This document shows, one piece after another, positions 25,054 through 34,390 of a stretch of 64,000 bases of DNA. The stretch is from Streptomyces diastatochromogenes. GTDB taxonomy: Bacteria > Actinomycetota > Actinomycetes > Streptomycetales > Streptomycetaceae. A program made the translations under genes and the position numbers. Each line of letters opens with the position of its first letter. Position 1 is the stretch's first letter. The notes under the pieces are model-generated. The model was not told the origin of the DNA. It was given only the letters and a program-made list of their open reading frames with translations, and made no database searches. Location: the NCBI RefSeq assembly GCF_002242805.1, contig NZ_MCGQ01000010.1, positions 194,726-258,725 of the forward strand. Reading direction: 5' to 3'.

Positions 25054-25542
25054 ATGCAGCTCTCCGCCACCCTCTACGAAGAACGCCTCACCGCCCCCCG
25101 CTCGTGGTGGCTGATCAGCTTCCTCGTGGGCGTCTCGTTCGCCCTGATCCTGCTCCCGTTCGGCACCCTGCCGCTGCTCGGCGGCCTGGTCGGCGGTACG
25201 GCCGCGGCCGCGGTGGTGGCCAGCGCCTACGGCTCCCTGCGCATCCGTGTCGTGGGCGGTTCGCTGATCGCGGGCGAGGCGAAGATCCCGGTCTCGGCGC
25301 TCGGCGACGCGGAGATCCTGGACCCGGAGGAGGCCCGCGCCTGGCGCACGTACAAGGCCGACACCCGCGCGTTCCTGCTGCTGCGCGCCTACATCCCCAG
25401 GGCCCTGCGGGTGGAGGTCACGGACCCGGAGGACCCGACGCCGTACCTGTACCTCTCGACGCGCGAGCCGGAACAGTTGGCGGCGGCCATCGAGGCGGCC
25501 AAGCACCAGGCCAAGGACCAGGCCGGGGACCAGCAGGCATAA
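25054..25542 (+). CDS. DUF3093 membrane protein
   Basis: The 162-residue protein has two transmembrane helices (about 18-38 and 42-60) and a cytosolic beta-rich domain with YIPRALRVEVTDPEDPTPYL. It matches DUF3093 (Rv2698), conserved next to dut in actinobacteria. The function is unknown; the PH-like C-terminal part suggests a membrane-associated scaffold. The C-terminus is Lys/Gln/Ala-rich. Confidence 0.85.
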   Translation: MQLSATLYEERLTAPRSWWLISFLVGVSFALILLPFGTLPLLGGLVGGTAAAAVVASAYGSLRIRVVGGSLIAGEAKIPVSALGDAEILDPEEARAWRTYKADTRAFLLLRAYIPRALRVEVTDPEDPTPYLYLSTREPEQLAAAIEAAKHQAKDQAGDQQA

Positions 25543-25557
25543 CCGGGTGCGGGGACG

Positions 25558-26478
25558 TCAGTCCCCCCACTCCTCGGGAGGCTCGGCCAGTTTCAGGGGC
25601 TTCGCGGGCTTCTCCAGCGGCGGCAGCTCAGGCAGCGCGTCCCACGGCACCTGGATCTTCCGCAGGTCCGACCGGATCCGCGCGGCGAGCTTTCTGGTGT
25701 CCCGGCGGTTCATGACCGCCCCCACCGCCGCGCCCACCATGAACGGCATGAGGTTGGGCAGGTCCCGGACCATCCGCTTCATGATCTGCTGACGCAGCTC
25801 GCGTTTCATCTGGCCCCCGAGGGCCGAGTTGATCGTCGACGGCTTCATCACGTCGATCCCGCGCTCTCCTGACCAGGAGGACAGATACGCGGTACTGCGG
25901 GCCATCAGGTTCCCCGGCGGTCGCAGGCCGTACACCTCGTGCAGCTCGGCGATCAGCTTCAGCTCGATCGCCGCGACCCCGGTGATCTCCGCGGCCAGCT
26001 CGGTCGGCATGGCAGGCGGCACCGGCAGCATCGCCGCCGCCCCGATCCCGGCCCCGACCGTCGAGGTCGCGCCGGCCGCGCCCGCCACGAGCTTGTCGGC
26101 GATCTCCTCGGGCCCGAGACCCGGGAACTGCCTGCGCAGCGTCGCGAGGTCGCGCACGGGGATACGCGGGGCGATCTCGATGATCCGGTCCGTGAGGTAC
26201 GCCAGCCCCGCCCGCGCGCGGCTGCCGCCCATACGGGCGCCTTCCCGGGCCAGATCCCGGGCCTTGTCACGGATCACCGCGGCCCGTCGCCTGGCGACGG
26301 GCGCGGGCCGCCGCACCGGCGTCGGCAGGCCTTCTGGGCCCGACGCCGGTTCGAGCGAGGCTCCCACGTCGGGTGAGCCCCGCTCGCCGTCACGCGCGCC
26401 GTGCGGGCCGTCGTACGGCCCCTTGTCCGCTCCCGGCAGGGGGAAGCGGCGCTTCCGTGGAGGGGTCGAGCCAGTCAC
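25558..26478 (-). CDS. Conserved actinobacterial protein, EcsC-like
   Basis: The 306-residue protein has a disordered, Pro/Arg-rich first 70 residues. A helical domain follows, with a Gly/Ala-rich segment (VAGAAGATSTVGAGIGAAAM, about 132-151), then IELKLIAELHEVYGL and an amphipathic basic stretch MKRELRQQIMKRMVRDL before a short hydrophobic helix (LMPFMVGAAVGAVM). The pattern resembles EcsC-family proteins, but I am not certain. It is convergent with DUF3093 and 13 bases downstream of the DUF4193 gene. Confidence 0.65.
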   Translation of the reverse strand: MTGSTPPRKRRFPLPGADKGPYDGPHGARDGERGSPDVGASLEPASGPEGLPTPVRRPAPVARRRAAVIRDKARDLAREGARMGGSRARAGLAYLTDRIIEIAPRIPVRDLATLRRQFPGLGPEEIADKLVAGAAGATSTVGAGIGAAAMLPVPPAMPTELAAEITGVAAIELKLIAELHEVYGLRPPGNLMARSTAYLSSWSGERGIDVMKPSTINSALGGQMKRELRQQIMKRMVRDLPNLMPFMVGAAVGAVMNRRDTRKLAARIRSDLRKIQVPWDALPELPPLEKPAKPLKLAEPPEEWGD

Positions 26479-26491
26479 GGCCGACCCGTCC

Positions 26492-26788
26492 TCAGTCGCA
26501 GTCGCGGCAGATCGGCTGACCGTTCTTCTCCCGGGCCAGCTGGCTGCGGTGGTGCACCAGGAAGCAGCTCATGCAGGTGAACTCGTCCTGCTGCTTGGGC
26601 AGCACACGGACGGCCAGCTCCTCGTTCGAGAGGTCGGCGCCCGGCAGCTCGAGGCCCTCTGCGGCCTCGAACTCGTCGACGTCCACCGCGGAGGTGGTCT
26701 TGTCGTTCCGGCGGGCCTTCAGCTCTTCGAGGCTGTCGGAATCGACGTCGTCGTCGGTCTTACGTGGTGTGTCGTAATCGGTTGCCAT
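26492..26788 (-). CDS. DUF4193 zinc-ribbon protein
   Basis: The 98-residue protein has an acidic, disordered first half and a C-terminal four-cysteine zinc ribbon (CMSC...CRDC) typical of DUF4193 (Rv2699c). The family is small, abundant and conserved in actinobacteria, of unknown function, perhaps binding nucleic acid or polymerase. The start is ATG 26788 with GGGGAGA six bases upstream. Confidence 0.88.
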   Translation of the reverse strand: MATDYDTPRKTDDDVDSDSLEELKARRNDKTTSAVDVDEFEAAEGLELPGADLSNEELAVRVLPKQQDEFTCMSCFLVHHRSQLAREKNGQPICRDCD

Positions 26789-27181
26789 GTCGCTCTCCCC
26801 CTCTGGGTGTCTGCGGTGTCTCCAGCGCACGTAACGCGTGAGAGGCCGGACTTGTGCCCGACCTGAGGCGGAGATTTTGCCTCACATCAAGGTCTGTTAC
26901 TCAATCGACACCCAATCCGATCTCCCGAGAGTGATCGGCTTGGATGGCGGTGAGGACCGTACACGGTTCGAATGCCGCACCTCAAAGGCGCCTCACCGTG
27001 TACTTCCCGTGATCAAGTGCCCTGAAAACCAGGATTTTCCCGGCTTTACGACTCCTGTCATGATCACGGAGAGTACATGGCCGGAAATCCGCCCATGTGA
27101 TCGATCACACAGGGTAAACCCGATCGAGCGCCCGGAAAATTCCGCGCAAAGCGAACATCCTCCGCGTGTGTCGGATCTTCG
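26789..27181. other. AT-richer intergenic region with inverted repeats
   Basis: About 390 bases lie between the DUF4193 start and the cutS stop, unusually AT-rich. It contains a 9-bp inverted repeat GTACACGGT/ACCGTGTAC at 26958 and 26996 and a perfect 14-bp palindrome TGTGATCGATCACA at 27096-27109. It should carry the DUF4193 promoter. No coding frame is supported. Confidence 0.5.
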
Positions 27182-28426
27182 TCACAACGGCATGGTGACG
27201 CGCATCACCAGACCGCCGCCCTCGCGGGGCTGCGCCACGATGTGGCCGCCGTGCGCGCGGGCCACGGACCGGACGATGGACAGGCCGAGGCCCACACCCT
27301 TGTCACTGCCCGTGCGCTCCGTACGGAGCCGTCTGAAGGGCTCGAAGAGGTTGTCGACCTCGTACGCCGGCACGACCGGCCCGGTGTTCGAGACGGTCAG
27401 CACCGCCTGCCCGTGCTCCACCTCCGTGGTGACCTCGACCCAGCCATTCTCGGCCATGTTGTAGCGCACGGCGTTCTGTACGAGGTTCAGCGCGATCCGC
27501 TCCAGCAGCACACCGTTGCCCTGCACCACGGCCGGTCTGCGCTCGCCGCGGATCTTGACGCCCTTGGCCTCCGCCTCGGCGTGCACCTGGTCGATGGCCT
27601 GGGAGGCCACCTCGGCCAGGTCGACCGGTTTGCGCTCGACGATCTGGTTGTCGCTGCGGGCGAGCAGCAGCAGGCCCTCCACCAGCTGCTCGCTGCGCTC
27701 GTTGGTGGCCAGCAGCGTCTTGCCGAGCTGCTGCAGCTCCACCGGGGCGTTCGGATCGGACAGGTGCACTTCCAGGAGCGTGCGGTTGATCGCGAGCGGT
27801 GTGCGCAGCTCGTGGGAGGCGTTGCCGACGAAGCGCTGCTGGGCGGTGAAGGCCCGCTGGAGGCGCTCCAGCATGTCGTCGAAGGTGTCGGCCAGCTCCT
27901 TCAGCTCGTCGTCCGGGCCGTCCAGCTCGATCCGGCGGGACAGGTCGGAACCGGCCACCTGACGGGCGGTGCGGGTGATCCGGCCGAGCGGGGACAGCAC
28001 GCGGCCCGCCATCGCGTAGCCGAAGGCGAAGGCGATCACGGCGAGGCCCAGCAGGGCCAGCAGCGAGCGGCTGAGCAGGTCGTCCAGGGCCGCCTGGCGC
28101 TGGCTGTCCATGCACTCGCGGACCGCGTCGTTGAAGGCCTGCAGCGACAGGCCGTTGGTGATCGCGTGGCAGCTGGGGCTGGCGACGTTCAGGCTGTTGA
28201 AGCCGACGATCTTGAACAGCGGCTGGTTGCCCGTGTTGATCGCCTGCGCGGCCAGCAGATAGATGATCGACAGCAGCAGGATGCCGGCGATCAGGAACAT
28301 GCCGCCGTACAGCAGCGTGAGGCGTATCCGGATGGTCGGGCGCAGCCACGGGAAGGGGGGCTGCGGCCGCCGGGGGTCCCAGGTGGGTTTCGGGGGCGTC
28401 TGGGGCGGCGCCGGTGTCGTGGCCAC
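27182..28426 (-). CDS. cutS: Sensor histidine kinase CutS
   Basis: The 414-residue kinase has a first membrane helix at about 33-60, an extracytoplasmic loop with two cysteines (Cys86 and Cys105) that could form a disulfide, and a second helix at about 118-142. A HAMP domain follows, then HisKA with His205 in NASHELRTP and the ATPase motifs NLVQNAVRYN and GVGLGLSIVRS. It matches the Streptomyces CutRS system, whose sensor is thought to respond to redox or secretion stress outside the cell. GTG 28426 lies 6 bases after the cutR stop. Confidence 0.92.
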   Translation of the reverse strand: MATTPAPPQTPPKPTWDPRRPQPPFPWLRPTIRIRLTLLYGGMFLIAGILLLSIIYLLAAQAINTGNQPLFKIVGFNSLNVASPSCHAITNGLSLQAFNDAVRECMDSQRQAALDDLLSRSLLALLGLAVIAFAFGYAMAGRVLSPLGRITRTARQVAGSDLSRRIELDGPDDELKELADTFDDMLERLQRAFTAQQRFVGNASHELRTPLAINRTLLEVHLSDPNAPVELQQLGKTLLATNERSEQLVEGLLLLARSDNQIVERKPVDLAEVASQAIDQVHAEAEAKGVKIRGERRPAVVQGNGVLLERIALNLVQNAVRYNMAENGWVEVTTEVEHGQAVLTVSNTGPVVPAYEVDNLFEPFRRLRTERTGSDKGVGLGLSIVRSVARAHGGHIVAQPREGGGLVMRVTMPL

Positions 28427-28432
28427 GGCGGA

Positions 28433-29086
28433 TCAGATCCGGTAGCCGGAGCCGGGCACGGTGACGATCACGGGCGGCTCGCCGAGTTTGCGGCGCAGCG
28501 TCATGACCGTCACACGCACCACGTTGGTGAACGGGTCGGTGTTCTCGTCCCAGGCCTTCTCCAGCAGCTGCTCGGCCGAGACGACCGCGCCCTCGCTGCG
28601 CATCAGCACCTCCAGCACCGCGAACTCCTTGGGCGCGAGCTGGACCTCCTTGCCGTCGCGGAAGACCTCGCGGCGGTTGGGGTCGAGCTTGATCCCGGCG
28701 CGCTCCAGGACCGGGGGCAGAGGCACGCTCGTACGGCGTCCGAGGGCACGCACGCGCGCGATCAGCTCACTGAACGCGAACGGCTTGGGGAGATAGTCGT
28801 CGGCGCCGATCTCCAGGCCCTCGACACGGTCGCTGACGTCACCGGAGGCGGTGAGCATGAGCACGCGCGTGGGCATGCCCAGCTCCACGACCCTGCGGCA
28901 GACGTCGTCGCCGTGCACGAGCGGGAGGTCGCGGTCGAGGACGACCACGTCGTAGTCGTTGACGCCGATGCGCTCCAGGGCGGCCGCACCGTCGTACACG
29001 ACGTCGACGGCCATGGCCTCCCGGCGCAGTCCGGTGGCCACCGCATCGGCGAGCAGCTGCTCGTCCTCGACGACGAGTACGCGCAC
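28433..29086 (-). CDS. cutR: Response regulator CutR
   Basis: The 217-residue OmpR-family regulator has VRVLVVEDEQ, phospho-acceptor Asp51 in VVVLDRDLP, and a winged helix ending VIVTVPGSGYRI. The length and sequence match CutR of S. coelicolor and S. lividans. GTG 29086 has GGAAGGA eight bases upstream; the in-frame start at 29110 lacks a ribosome site. It is the first gene of the cutRS operon. Confidence 0.93.
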   Translation of the reverse strand: MRVLVVEDEQLLADAVATGLRREAMAVDVVYDGAAALERIGVNDYDVVVLDRDLPLVHGDDVCRRVVELGMPTRVLMLTASGDVSDRVEGLEIGADDYLPKPFAFSELIARVRALGRRTSVPLPPVLERAGIKLDPNRREVFRDGKEVQLAPKEFAVLEVLMRSEGAVVSAEQLLEKAWDENTDPFTNVVRVTVMTLRRKLGEPPVIVTVPGSGYRI

Positions 29087-29499
29087 GTCGCTTGTCCTTC
29101 CTGTGTCCACCCGCGTAGCGCTCCGTGAGCGCGTGCGGGCAGGGGTGTCCGTGGGATGTGACCTCCATCCTGCCCTTTTCGGCCATAAGTCGGCTGTAAG
29201 ACGGGGTCCCGGCCGCAGGGATCCGCCTCCTGGGGCGGGAATGCGGGATTTTCTCAGGCGGTTGAGGTTTCCACGGAAGGGCGCGGGGGGAGGACGGCTT
29301 TACACCCCGCGATCACGCTCTGCATGTGCCGCAACACCATGCGGTACGTCGCGATCCGCTTCCGCAGAGCGGGCGTGGGTGTCCGGCACCGTCGCCGCCC
29401 AGCAGGGCAGCGCTGGGCACCCGCGAGAGACGTGATCACCCCTTCCGAACGGCACACCCCCGTGCCACCGACCCACGACCCAGGACGAGGGGGCGCAGC
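29087..29499. other. Intergenic region between divergent cutR and a small gene
   Basis: About 410 bases hold the cutR leader and the promoter of the 57-residue gene. Frames here are low in coding character, and no RNA gene or repeat was recognised. Confidence 0.4.
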
Positions 29500-29673
29500 A
29501 TGGACGCATTCACCGCAGGACTTCTGCAGCGCATAAAGGCGACCGAGTCCGACCTGTCGCGGGCTCGTGACGAGGGCGACGACTTCCTCGCCGAGGTGGA
29601 GCAGGGAGAGCTCGACGACCTGCGCCGTCTGGCCGCCGAACACGGTGTGGAAGTCAGCGCGTCACGCGTCTGA
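29500..29673 (+). CDS. Small acidic helical protein (57 residues)
   Basis: The 57-residue product (MDAFTAGLLQRIKATESDLS at the start) is amphipathic and helical with many Asp and Glu residues, probably a coiled-coil dimer. It has a strong ribosome site (GAGGGGG, 7 bases before ATG) and a perfect terminator after the stop, so the gene is well supported. Its function is unknown. Confidence 0.72.
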   Translation: MDAFTAGLLQRIKATESDLSRARDEGDDFLAEVEQGELDDLRRLAAEHGVEVSASRV

Positions 29674-29692
29674 TCGGCCCGAGGCACGACAG

Positions 29693-29727
29693 CGGAACCC
29701 CCGGCGAATCCAGCGCCGGGGGTTCCG
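29693..29727. terminator. Bidirectional terminator
   Basis: CGGAACCCCCGGCG (29693-29706) and CGCCGGGGGTTCCG (29714-29727) form a 14-bp stem between the convergent small gene and the inositol monophosphatase gene. Confidence 0.85.
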
Positions 29728-29749
29728 TCCATGTCCGCTCTGCGCAGGC

Positions 29750-30565
29750 CTAGTCGTGCCACGCCCCGAAGTCCTCCAGCAGCCGCTGGAGCGGCTCGAA
29801 GACCCCGGGGGTACCGGCGACCGTCAGATCACGTGCCGGGCCCTCTCCGGGCCGTCCACCGGTCAGGGCGCCCGCCTCCCGGGCGATCAGGTCCCCGGCG
29901 GCGAAGTCCCAGGCGTTGAGTCCGCGCTCGTAGTACCCGTCCAGCCGACCGCAGGCCACGTCGCACAGGTCGACCGCGGCCGACCCGCTGCGCCGGATGT
30001 CCCGCAGCAGCGGGATGAGCCGGCCGGCCACCTCGGCCTGGTGGGCGCGGACCTCGGCGACGTAGTTGAAGCCCGTGGAGACCAGCGCCTGGTCCAGCGG
30101 GGGCGCGGGGCGACAGGACAGCGCCCGCTCGCCCTCCCACGCGCCCGTGGCCCAGGCACCGCCGCCGCGTACCGAGTGGTACGTCTCGCCGCGCATCGGC
30201 GCCGCGACGACCCCGACGACGGTCTCGCCGTCCTGCTCGGCCGCGATGGACACGGCCCAGGTCGGCAGCCCGTACAGGTAGTTGACGGTGCCGTCGAGCG
30301 GGTCGATCACCCAGCGGATGCCGCTCGTGCCCTCGGTGTCGGCGCCCTCCTCGCCGAGGAAGCCGTCACCCGGGCGCCGGCCGGAGATCAGATCGGTGAT
30401 CAGCTTCTCCGCGGCGATGTCCATCTCGGTGACCACGTCGATCGGGCTCGACTTGGTCCTGGCCACCGCCAGATCGGCGGGGCGGCCGTCCCGCAGCAGC
30501 TCGCCGGCGCGGCGGGCGGCCTCCTGGGCCAGGTCGAGCAGTTCCCTGTGCAGGGGGTCGGTCAC
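29750..30565 (-). CDS. suhB: Inositol-1-monophosphatase family protein
   Basis: The 271-residue metal-dependent phosphatase hydrolyses inositol-1-phosphate or related sugar phosphates. The motifs GEEG, IDPLDGTVNYLYG and NAWDFAAGDL are the Mg-binding and catalytic residues of the family. The synteny with Rv2701c supports the name suhB. GTG 30565 has AGGAG four bases upstream; a GTG at 30577 would overlap the ferrochelatase stop and lacks that spacing. It is cotranscribed with cpfC. Confidence 0.88.
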   Translation of the reverse strand: MTDPLHRELLDLAQEAARRAGELLRDGRPADLAVARTKSSPIDVVTEMDIAAEKLITDLISGRRPGDGFLGEEGADTEGTSGIRWVIDPLDGTVNYLYGLPTWAVSIAAEQDGETVVGVVAAPMRGETYHSVRGGGAWATGAWEGERALSCRPAPPLDQALVSTGFNYVAEVRAHQAEVAGRLIPLLRDIRRSGSAAVDLCDVACGRLDGYYERGLNAWDFAAGDLIAREAGALTGGRPGEGPARDLTVAGTPGVFEPLQRLLEDFGAWHD

Positions 30566-30573
30566 GGGTCTCC

Positions 30574-31701
30574 TCACGCGTAGGTGCTGTCGGCGCCCGC
30601 CGCGGCCGGGCGGGGGGCACGGGACGGGCAGCAGCCGACCGGGCAGAGGTTGTGGCTCGCGCCGAGCGCGCCCAGGGCACAGGGGGTGACCTCCTGCCCG
30701 CGCTCCACGGCGGACCGCTCCAGGATCAGGTCGCGGATGGCCGCGGCGAACCGCGGGTCGGCGCCCACGGTGGCCGAGCGGCGCACCGGCAGGCCCAGCT
30801 CCTCGGCCTTGGCCGTGGCCTCGGTGTCGAGGTCGTAGAGGACCTCCATGTGGTCCGAGACGAAGCCGATGGGCGCCATGACCATGGCCGGGGCGCCGGC
30901 GGCGTGCCGCTCCTCGAGGTGGTCACAGATGTCCGGCTCCAGCCAGGGGATGTGCGGGGCGCCGGAGCGGGACTGGTAGACGAGCCGCCAGGGGTGGTCG
31001 ACGCCGGTGCGCTCGCGGACCGCGTCGGCGATCAGCTGGGCCACGTCCAGGTGCTGCTCGACGTACGCGCCGCCCTCGCCCTGGGCCTCGACCGGGCCGG
31101 AGGAGTCGGCCGCGGCGGTCGGGATGGAGTGGGTGGTGAAGGCGATGTGGGCGCCGTCGCGGACGTCCTCGGGGAGGTCGGCGAGCGAACGCAGCACCCC
31201 GTCGACCATGGGCTCGACGAAGCCGGGGTGGTTGAAGTAGTGCCGCAGCTTGTCGATCTTCGGCAGTTCGAGGCCCTCGGCCTCCAGGGCGGCCAGCGCG
31301 TCGGCGAGGTTCTCGCGGTACTGGCGGCAGCCGGAGTAGGAGGCGTAGGCGCTGGTGGCGAGCACCAGGATGCGGCGCCGGCCGTCGGCGACCATCTCCC
31401 GCAGGGTGTCCGTCAGATACGGCGCCCAGTTGCGGTTGCCCCAGTAGACCGGCAGGTCCAGGGCGTGCTCGGCGAAGTCCTTGCGCAGGGCGTCCAGTAG
31501 GGCGCGGTTCTGGTCGTTGATCGGGCTGACCCCGCCGAACAGGAAGTAGTGCTGCCCGACTTCCTTGAGGCGTTCCTTGGGGATGCCACGCCCACGCGTG
31601 ACGTTCTCCAGGAACGGGACCACGTCGTCGGGGCCTTCGGGGCCGCCGAACGAGAGCAGGAGCAGGGCGTCGTAGGGGGTGGCATCGAGCGCGTCTGGCA
31701 T
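30574..31701 (-). CDS. cpfC: Coproporphyrin ferrochelatase
   Basis: The 375-residue enzyme inserts Fe2+ into coproporphyrin III in the actinobacterial haem route. The fold has [18 protein letters not shown] at the start and FTTHSIPT with the metal-binding His, then [15 protein letters not shown]. The C-terminal [18 protein letters not shown] carries cysteines that fit the 2Fe-2S cluster of actinobacterial CpfC (also called HemH). The gene is divergent from an MFS gene with an iron-box-like site between them. Confidence 0.93.
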   Translation of the reverse strand: MPDALDATPYDALLLLSFGGPEGPDDVVPFLENVTRGRGIPKERLKEVGQHYFLFGGVSPINDQNRALLDALRKDFAEHALDLPVYWGNRNWAPYLTDTLREMVADGRRRILVLATSAYASYSGCRQYRENLADALAALEAEGLELPKIDKLRHYFNHPGFVEPMVDGVLRSLADLPEDVRDGAHIAFTTHSIPTAAADSSGPVEAQGEGGAYVEQHLDVAQLIADAVRERTGVDHPWRLVYQSRSGAPHIPWLEPDICDHLEERHAAGAPAMVMAPIGFVSDHMEVLYDLDTEATAKAEELGLPVRRSATVGADPRFAAAIRDLILERSAVERGQEVTPCALGALGASHNLCPVGCCPSRAPRPAAAGADSTYA

Positions 31702-31800
31702 GACTCGATCCTGCCACCCGGCTCTGACAGCCGGGCAACAGCAGGGTGAAGAGTCGAGTTCCAGACGGTTTAGTCCGTTATTTCCGGCTGTGATTCCTGG

Positions 31801-31819
31801 TGCAATTAGGGTCACCTCA
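31801..31819. promoter_or_regulatory. Weak iron-box-like site
   Basis: TTAGGGTCACCTCA at 31806-31819 matches most of the right-hand part of the actinobacterial iron box (TTAGGCTCACCTAA). The left half is poor. It lies between cpfC and the MFS gene, nearer the latter. Confidence 0.4.
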
Positions 31820-31872
31820 CTCGTAATCTGTATCGGCTGCATTCGCGCCTTACCGACCGCCCCGGAGACCAC

Positions 31873-33111
31873 GTGCCCAGCCCCTACCGCGCCCTGTTCG
31901 CCGAGCCCGGCACCAAGAGCTTCTCCGCCGCGGGCTTCCTCGGCCGGATGCCACTGTCGATGATGGGCATCGGCGTGGTCACGATGATCTCCCAGCTCAC
32001 CGGGCGCTACGGCCTCGCGGGCGCGCTGTCGGCCACCATCGCCCTGTCCGCCGCCGCGGTCGGGCCGCAGATATCCCGGCTGGTGGACCGGCACGGCCAG
32101 CGCCGGGTGCTGCGCCCCGCGACCCTGGTGACGCTCCTGGCGGCCGCCGGCCTGCTGCTCGCCGCGCATCTGGAGTGGCCGGACTGGACGCTGTTCGTCT
32201 GCGCGGCCGGCATCGGCACGGTGCCGAGCCTGGGCGCGATGATCCGGGCCCGCTGGGCGGCCCTGTACCGGGGCACGCCGAAGCTGCACACCGCCTACTC
32301 GTTCGAGTCGGTGGTGGACGAGGTGTGCTTCATCTTCGGGCCGATCATCTCCATCGGCCTGTCCACGGCCTGGTTCCCGGAGGCGGGCCCCCTGCTGGCG
32401 GCCTGCTTCCTGGCCGTCGGCGTCTTCTGGCTGACCGCCCAGCGCGCCACCGAGCCGGAGCCGCACCCGCGCGAGCGGCACGGCGGCGGCAGCGCGCTGC
32501 GCTCGGCCGGGCTCCAGGTCCTGGTGGCGACCTTCGTGGCGACGGGGACGATCTTCGGGTCGGTCGACGTGGTCACCGTCGCCTTCGCCGACGAGCGCGG
32601 CCACAAGGCGGCGGCGAGTGTGGTGCTGGCGCTGTACGCGGCCGGTTCCTGCGTCGCGGGCGCCGTCTTCGGACTACTGCGGTTCTCGGGAGCGCCGGAA
32701 CGTCGCTGGTTGCTGGGCGTGGGGGCGATGGCCGTGAGTATGATCCCCCTCCTACTGGTCGGAAACTTGCCGCTTCTGGCCGCTGCGCTGTTCGTTGCGG
32801 GGCTGTCCATCGCACCGACGATGATCACGACGATGTCCCTCATCGAAGAGCACGTACCTCGCGCGAAGCTCACCGAAGGCATGACCTGGGTGAGCACCGG
32901 CCTCGCGGTCGGCGTCGCGCTCGGCTCCTCCGTGGCCGGCTGGGTGATCGACGCAGCCGGCGCGCGTGCCGGGTACGGGGTTCCGGCCGTGTCCGGAGCC
33001 GTCGCGGTCGCGGTCGGTTTCCTCGGGTACCGCCGGCTCCGCAGGCCGGCCGCGGGTCGGGGAGGCACCGTTGAGCACCACAGCGAGCGCGAAGAACGGC
33101 ACCTGGCGTAA
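31873..33111 (+). CDS. MFS transporter
   Basis: The 412-residue protein has 12 membrane helices in two halves and a short Arg/His-rich loop after helix 6 ([12 protein letters not shown]). A conserved motif after helix 2 reads [11 protein letters not shown]. The GTG at 31873 is preceded by GGAG five bases away. The likely role is export of a small molecule. The weak iron box upstream and the divergent ferrochelatase suggest an iron-linked substrate such as a siderophore, which is inference. It overlaps the next gene by 41 bases. Confidence 0.85.
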   Translation: MPSPYRALFAEPGTKSFSAAGFLGRMPLSMMGIGVVTMISQLTGRYGLAGALSATIALSAAAVGPQISRLVDRHGQRRVLRPATLVTLLAAAGLLLAAHLEWPDWTLFVCAAGIGTVPSLGAMIRARWAALYRGTPKLHTAYSFESVVDEVCFIFGPIISIGLSTAWFPEAGPLLAACFLAVGVFWLTAQRATEPEPHPRERHGGGSALRSAGLQVLVATFVATGTIFGSVDVVTVAFADERGHKAAASVVLALYAAGSCVAGAVFGLLRFSGAPERRWLLGVGAMAVSMIPLLLVGNLPLLAAALFVAGLSIAPTMITTMSLIEEHVPRAKLTEGMTWVSTGLAVGVALGSSVAGWVIDAAGARAGYGVPAVSGAVAVAVGFLGYRRLRRPAAGRGGTVEHHSEREERHLA

Positions 33112-34390
33112 CTGGGGCGGCAATGTCGCCGCCCGCCCCGCCCGGCAGGTCGAGCCGGCCTCGGTGGACGAACTGGCCGCGGCCGTGCGCAAGGCCGCGG
33201 AGGACGGCCTGAAGGTGAAGGCGGTCGGCACCGGGCACTCCTTCACGTCCATCGCCGCCACCGACGGTGTGTTGATCCGCCCTCAACTGTTGACCGGCAT
33301 CCGCGACATCGACCGGGATGCCATGACCGTCACGGTCGAGGCCGGCACTCCGCTCAAGAGACTCAATGCGGCCCTCGCGCGCGAGGGCCTCTCGCTCACG
33401 AACATGGGCGACATCATGGAGCAGACCGTCTCCGGGGCGACCAGCACCGGCACCCACGGCACCGGCCGGGAGTCGGCCTCGATCGCCGCCCAGATCAAGG
33501 CACTCGAACTCGTCACGGCCGACGGCTCGGTGCTCAGCTGCTCCGAGAAGGAGAATCCCGAGGTCTTCGCGGCCGCCCGAATAGGCCTCGGCGCGCTCGG
33601 CATCGTCACCGCGATCACCTTCGCCGTGGAACCGCTCTTCCTGCTCACCGCGCGCGAGGAGCCGATGTCCTTCGAGCGGGCGCTGGCCGAGTTCGACCAA
33701 CTGTGGGCCGAGAACGAGCACTTCGAGTTCTACTGGTTCCCGCACACCGGCAACACCAACACCAAGCGCAACAACCGCAGCGCGGGCCCCGAGCAGCCGG
33801 TGGGGCAGCTGGCTGGCTGGTTCGAGGACGAGTTCCTCTCCAACGGCGTCTTCCAGGTGGCCCAGTGGGTCGGACGCGCCGCGCCCTCGACCATCCCGGG
33901 GATCGCCCGGATCTCCAGCAAGGCCCTGTCCGCGCGGACGTACACCGACATCCCCTACAAGGTCTTCACCTCGCCGCGCCGGGTGCGCTTCGTGGAGATG
34001 GAGTACGCCGTCCCGCGCGCGGCCCTGACCGAGACGCTGCGCGAACTGAAGGCCATGGTCGACCGCTCCGGTCTGCGCATCAGCTTCCCGGTCGAGGTGC
34101 GCACCGCCCCGGCCGACGACATCACCCTGTCCACCGCCTCCGGACGGGACAGCGCGTACATCGCCGTCCACATGTTCCGGGGCACGCCGTACCAGGCCTA
34201 CTTCACGGCCGCCGAGCGCATCTTCACGGCGCACGAGGGCCGGCCGCACTGGGGCAAGGTGCACACACGGGACGCGGAGTACTTCGCCGAGGCGTACCCG
34301 CGCTTCGGCGAGTTCACGGCACTGCGGGACCGCCTCGACCCGGAACGCCTGTTCCAGAACGACTACTTGCGGAGGGTTCTGGGGGCATAG
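33071..34390 (+). CDS. D-arabinono-1,4-lactone oxidase-family FAD oxidoreductase
   Basis: The 439-residue enzyme has a VAO-type FAD domain with VGTGHSFTSIAATDG, where the His is the usual site of covalent FAD, and the ALO C-terminal domain with HWGKVHT. It oxidises an aldono-lactone or alditol with oxygen or a carrier. The TTG start at 33071 has GGGAGG five bases upstream and lies inside the end of the MFS gene, so translation is coupled. Upstream in-frame sequence is the shadow of the MFS gene. Confidence 0.87.
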   Translation: MSTTASAKNGTWRNWGGNVAARPARQVEPASVDELAAAVRKAAEDGLKVKAVGTGHSFTSIAATDGVLIRPQLLTGIRDIDRDAMTVTVEAGTPLKRLNAALAREGLSLTNMGDIMEQTVSGATSTGTHGTGRESASIAAQIKALELVTADGSVLSCSEKENPEVFAAARIGLGALGIVTAITFAVEPLFLLTAREEPMSFERALAEFDQLWAENEHFEFYWFPHTGNTNTKRNNRSAGPEQPVGQLAGWFEDEFLSNGVFQVAQWVGRAAPSTIPGIARISSKALSARTYTDIPYKVFTSPRRVRFVEMEYAVPRAALTETLRELKAMVDRSGLRISFPVEVRTAPADDITLSTASGRDSAYIAVHMFRGTPYQAYFTAAERIFTAHEGRPHWGKVHTRDAEYFAEAYPRFGEFTALRDRLDPERLFQNDYLRRVLGA

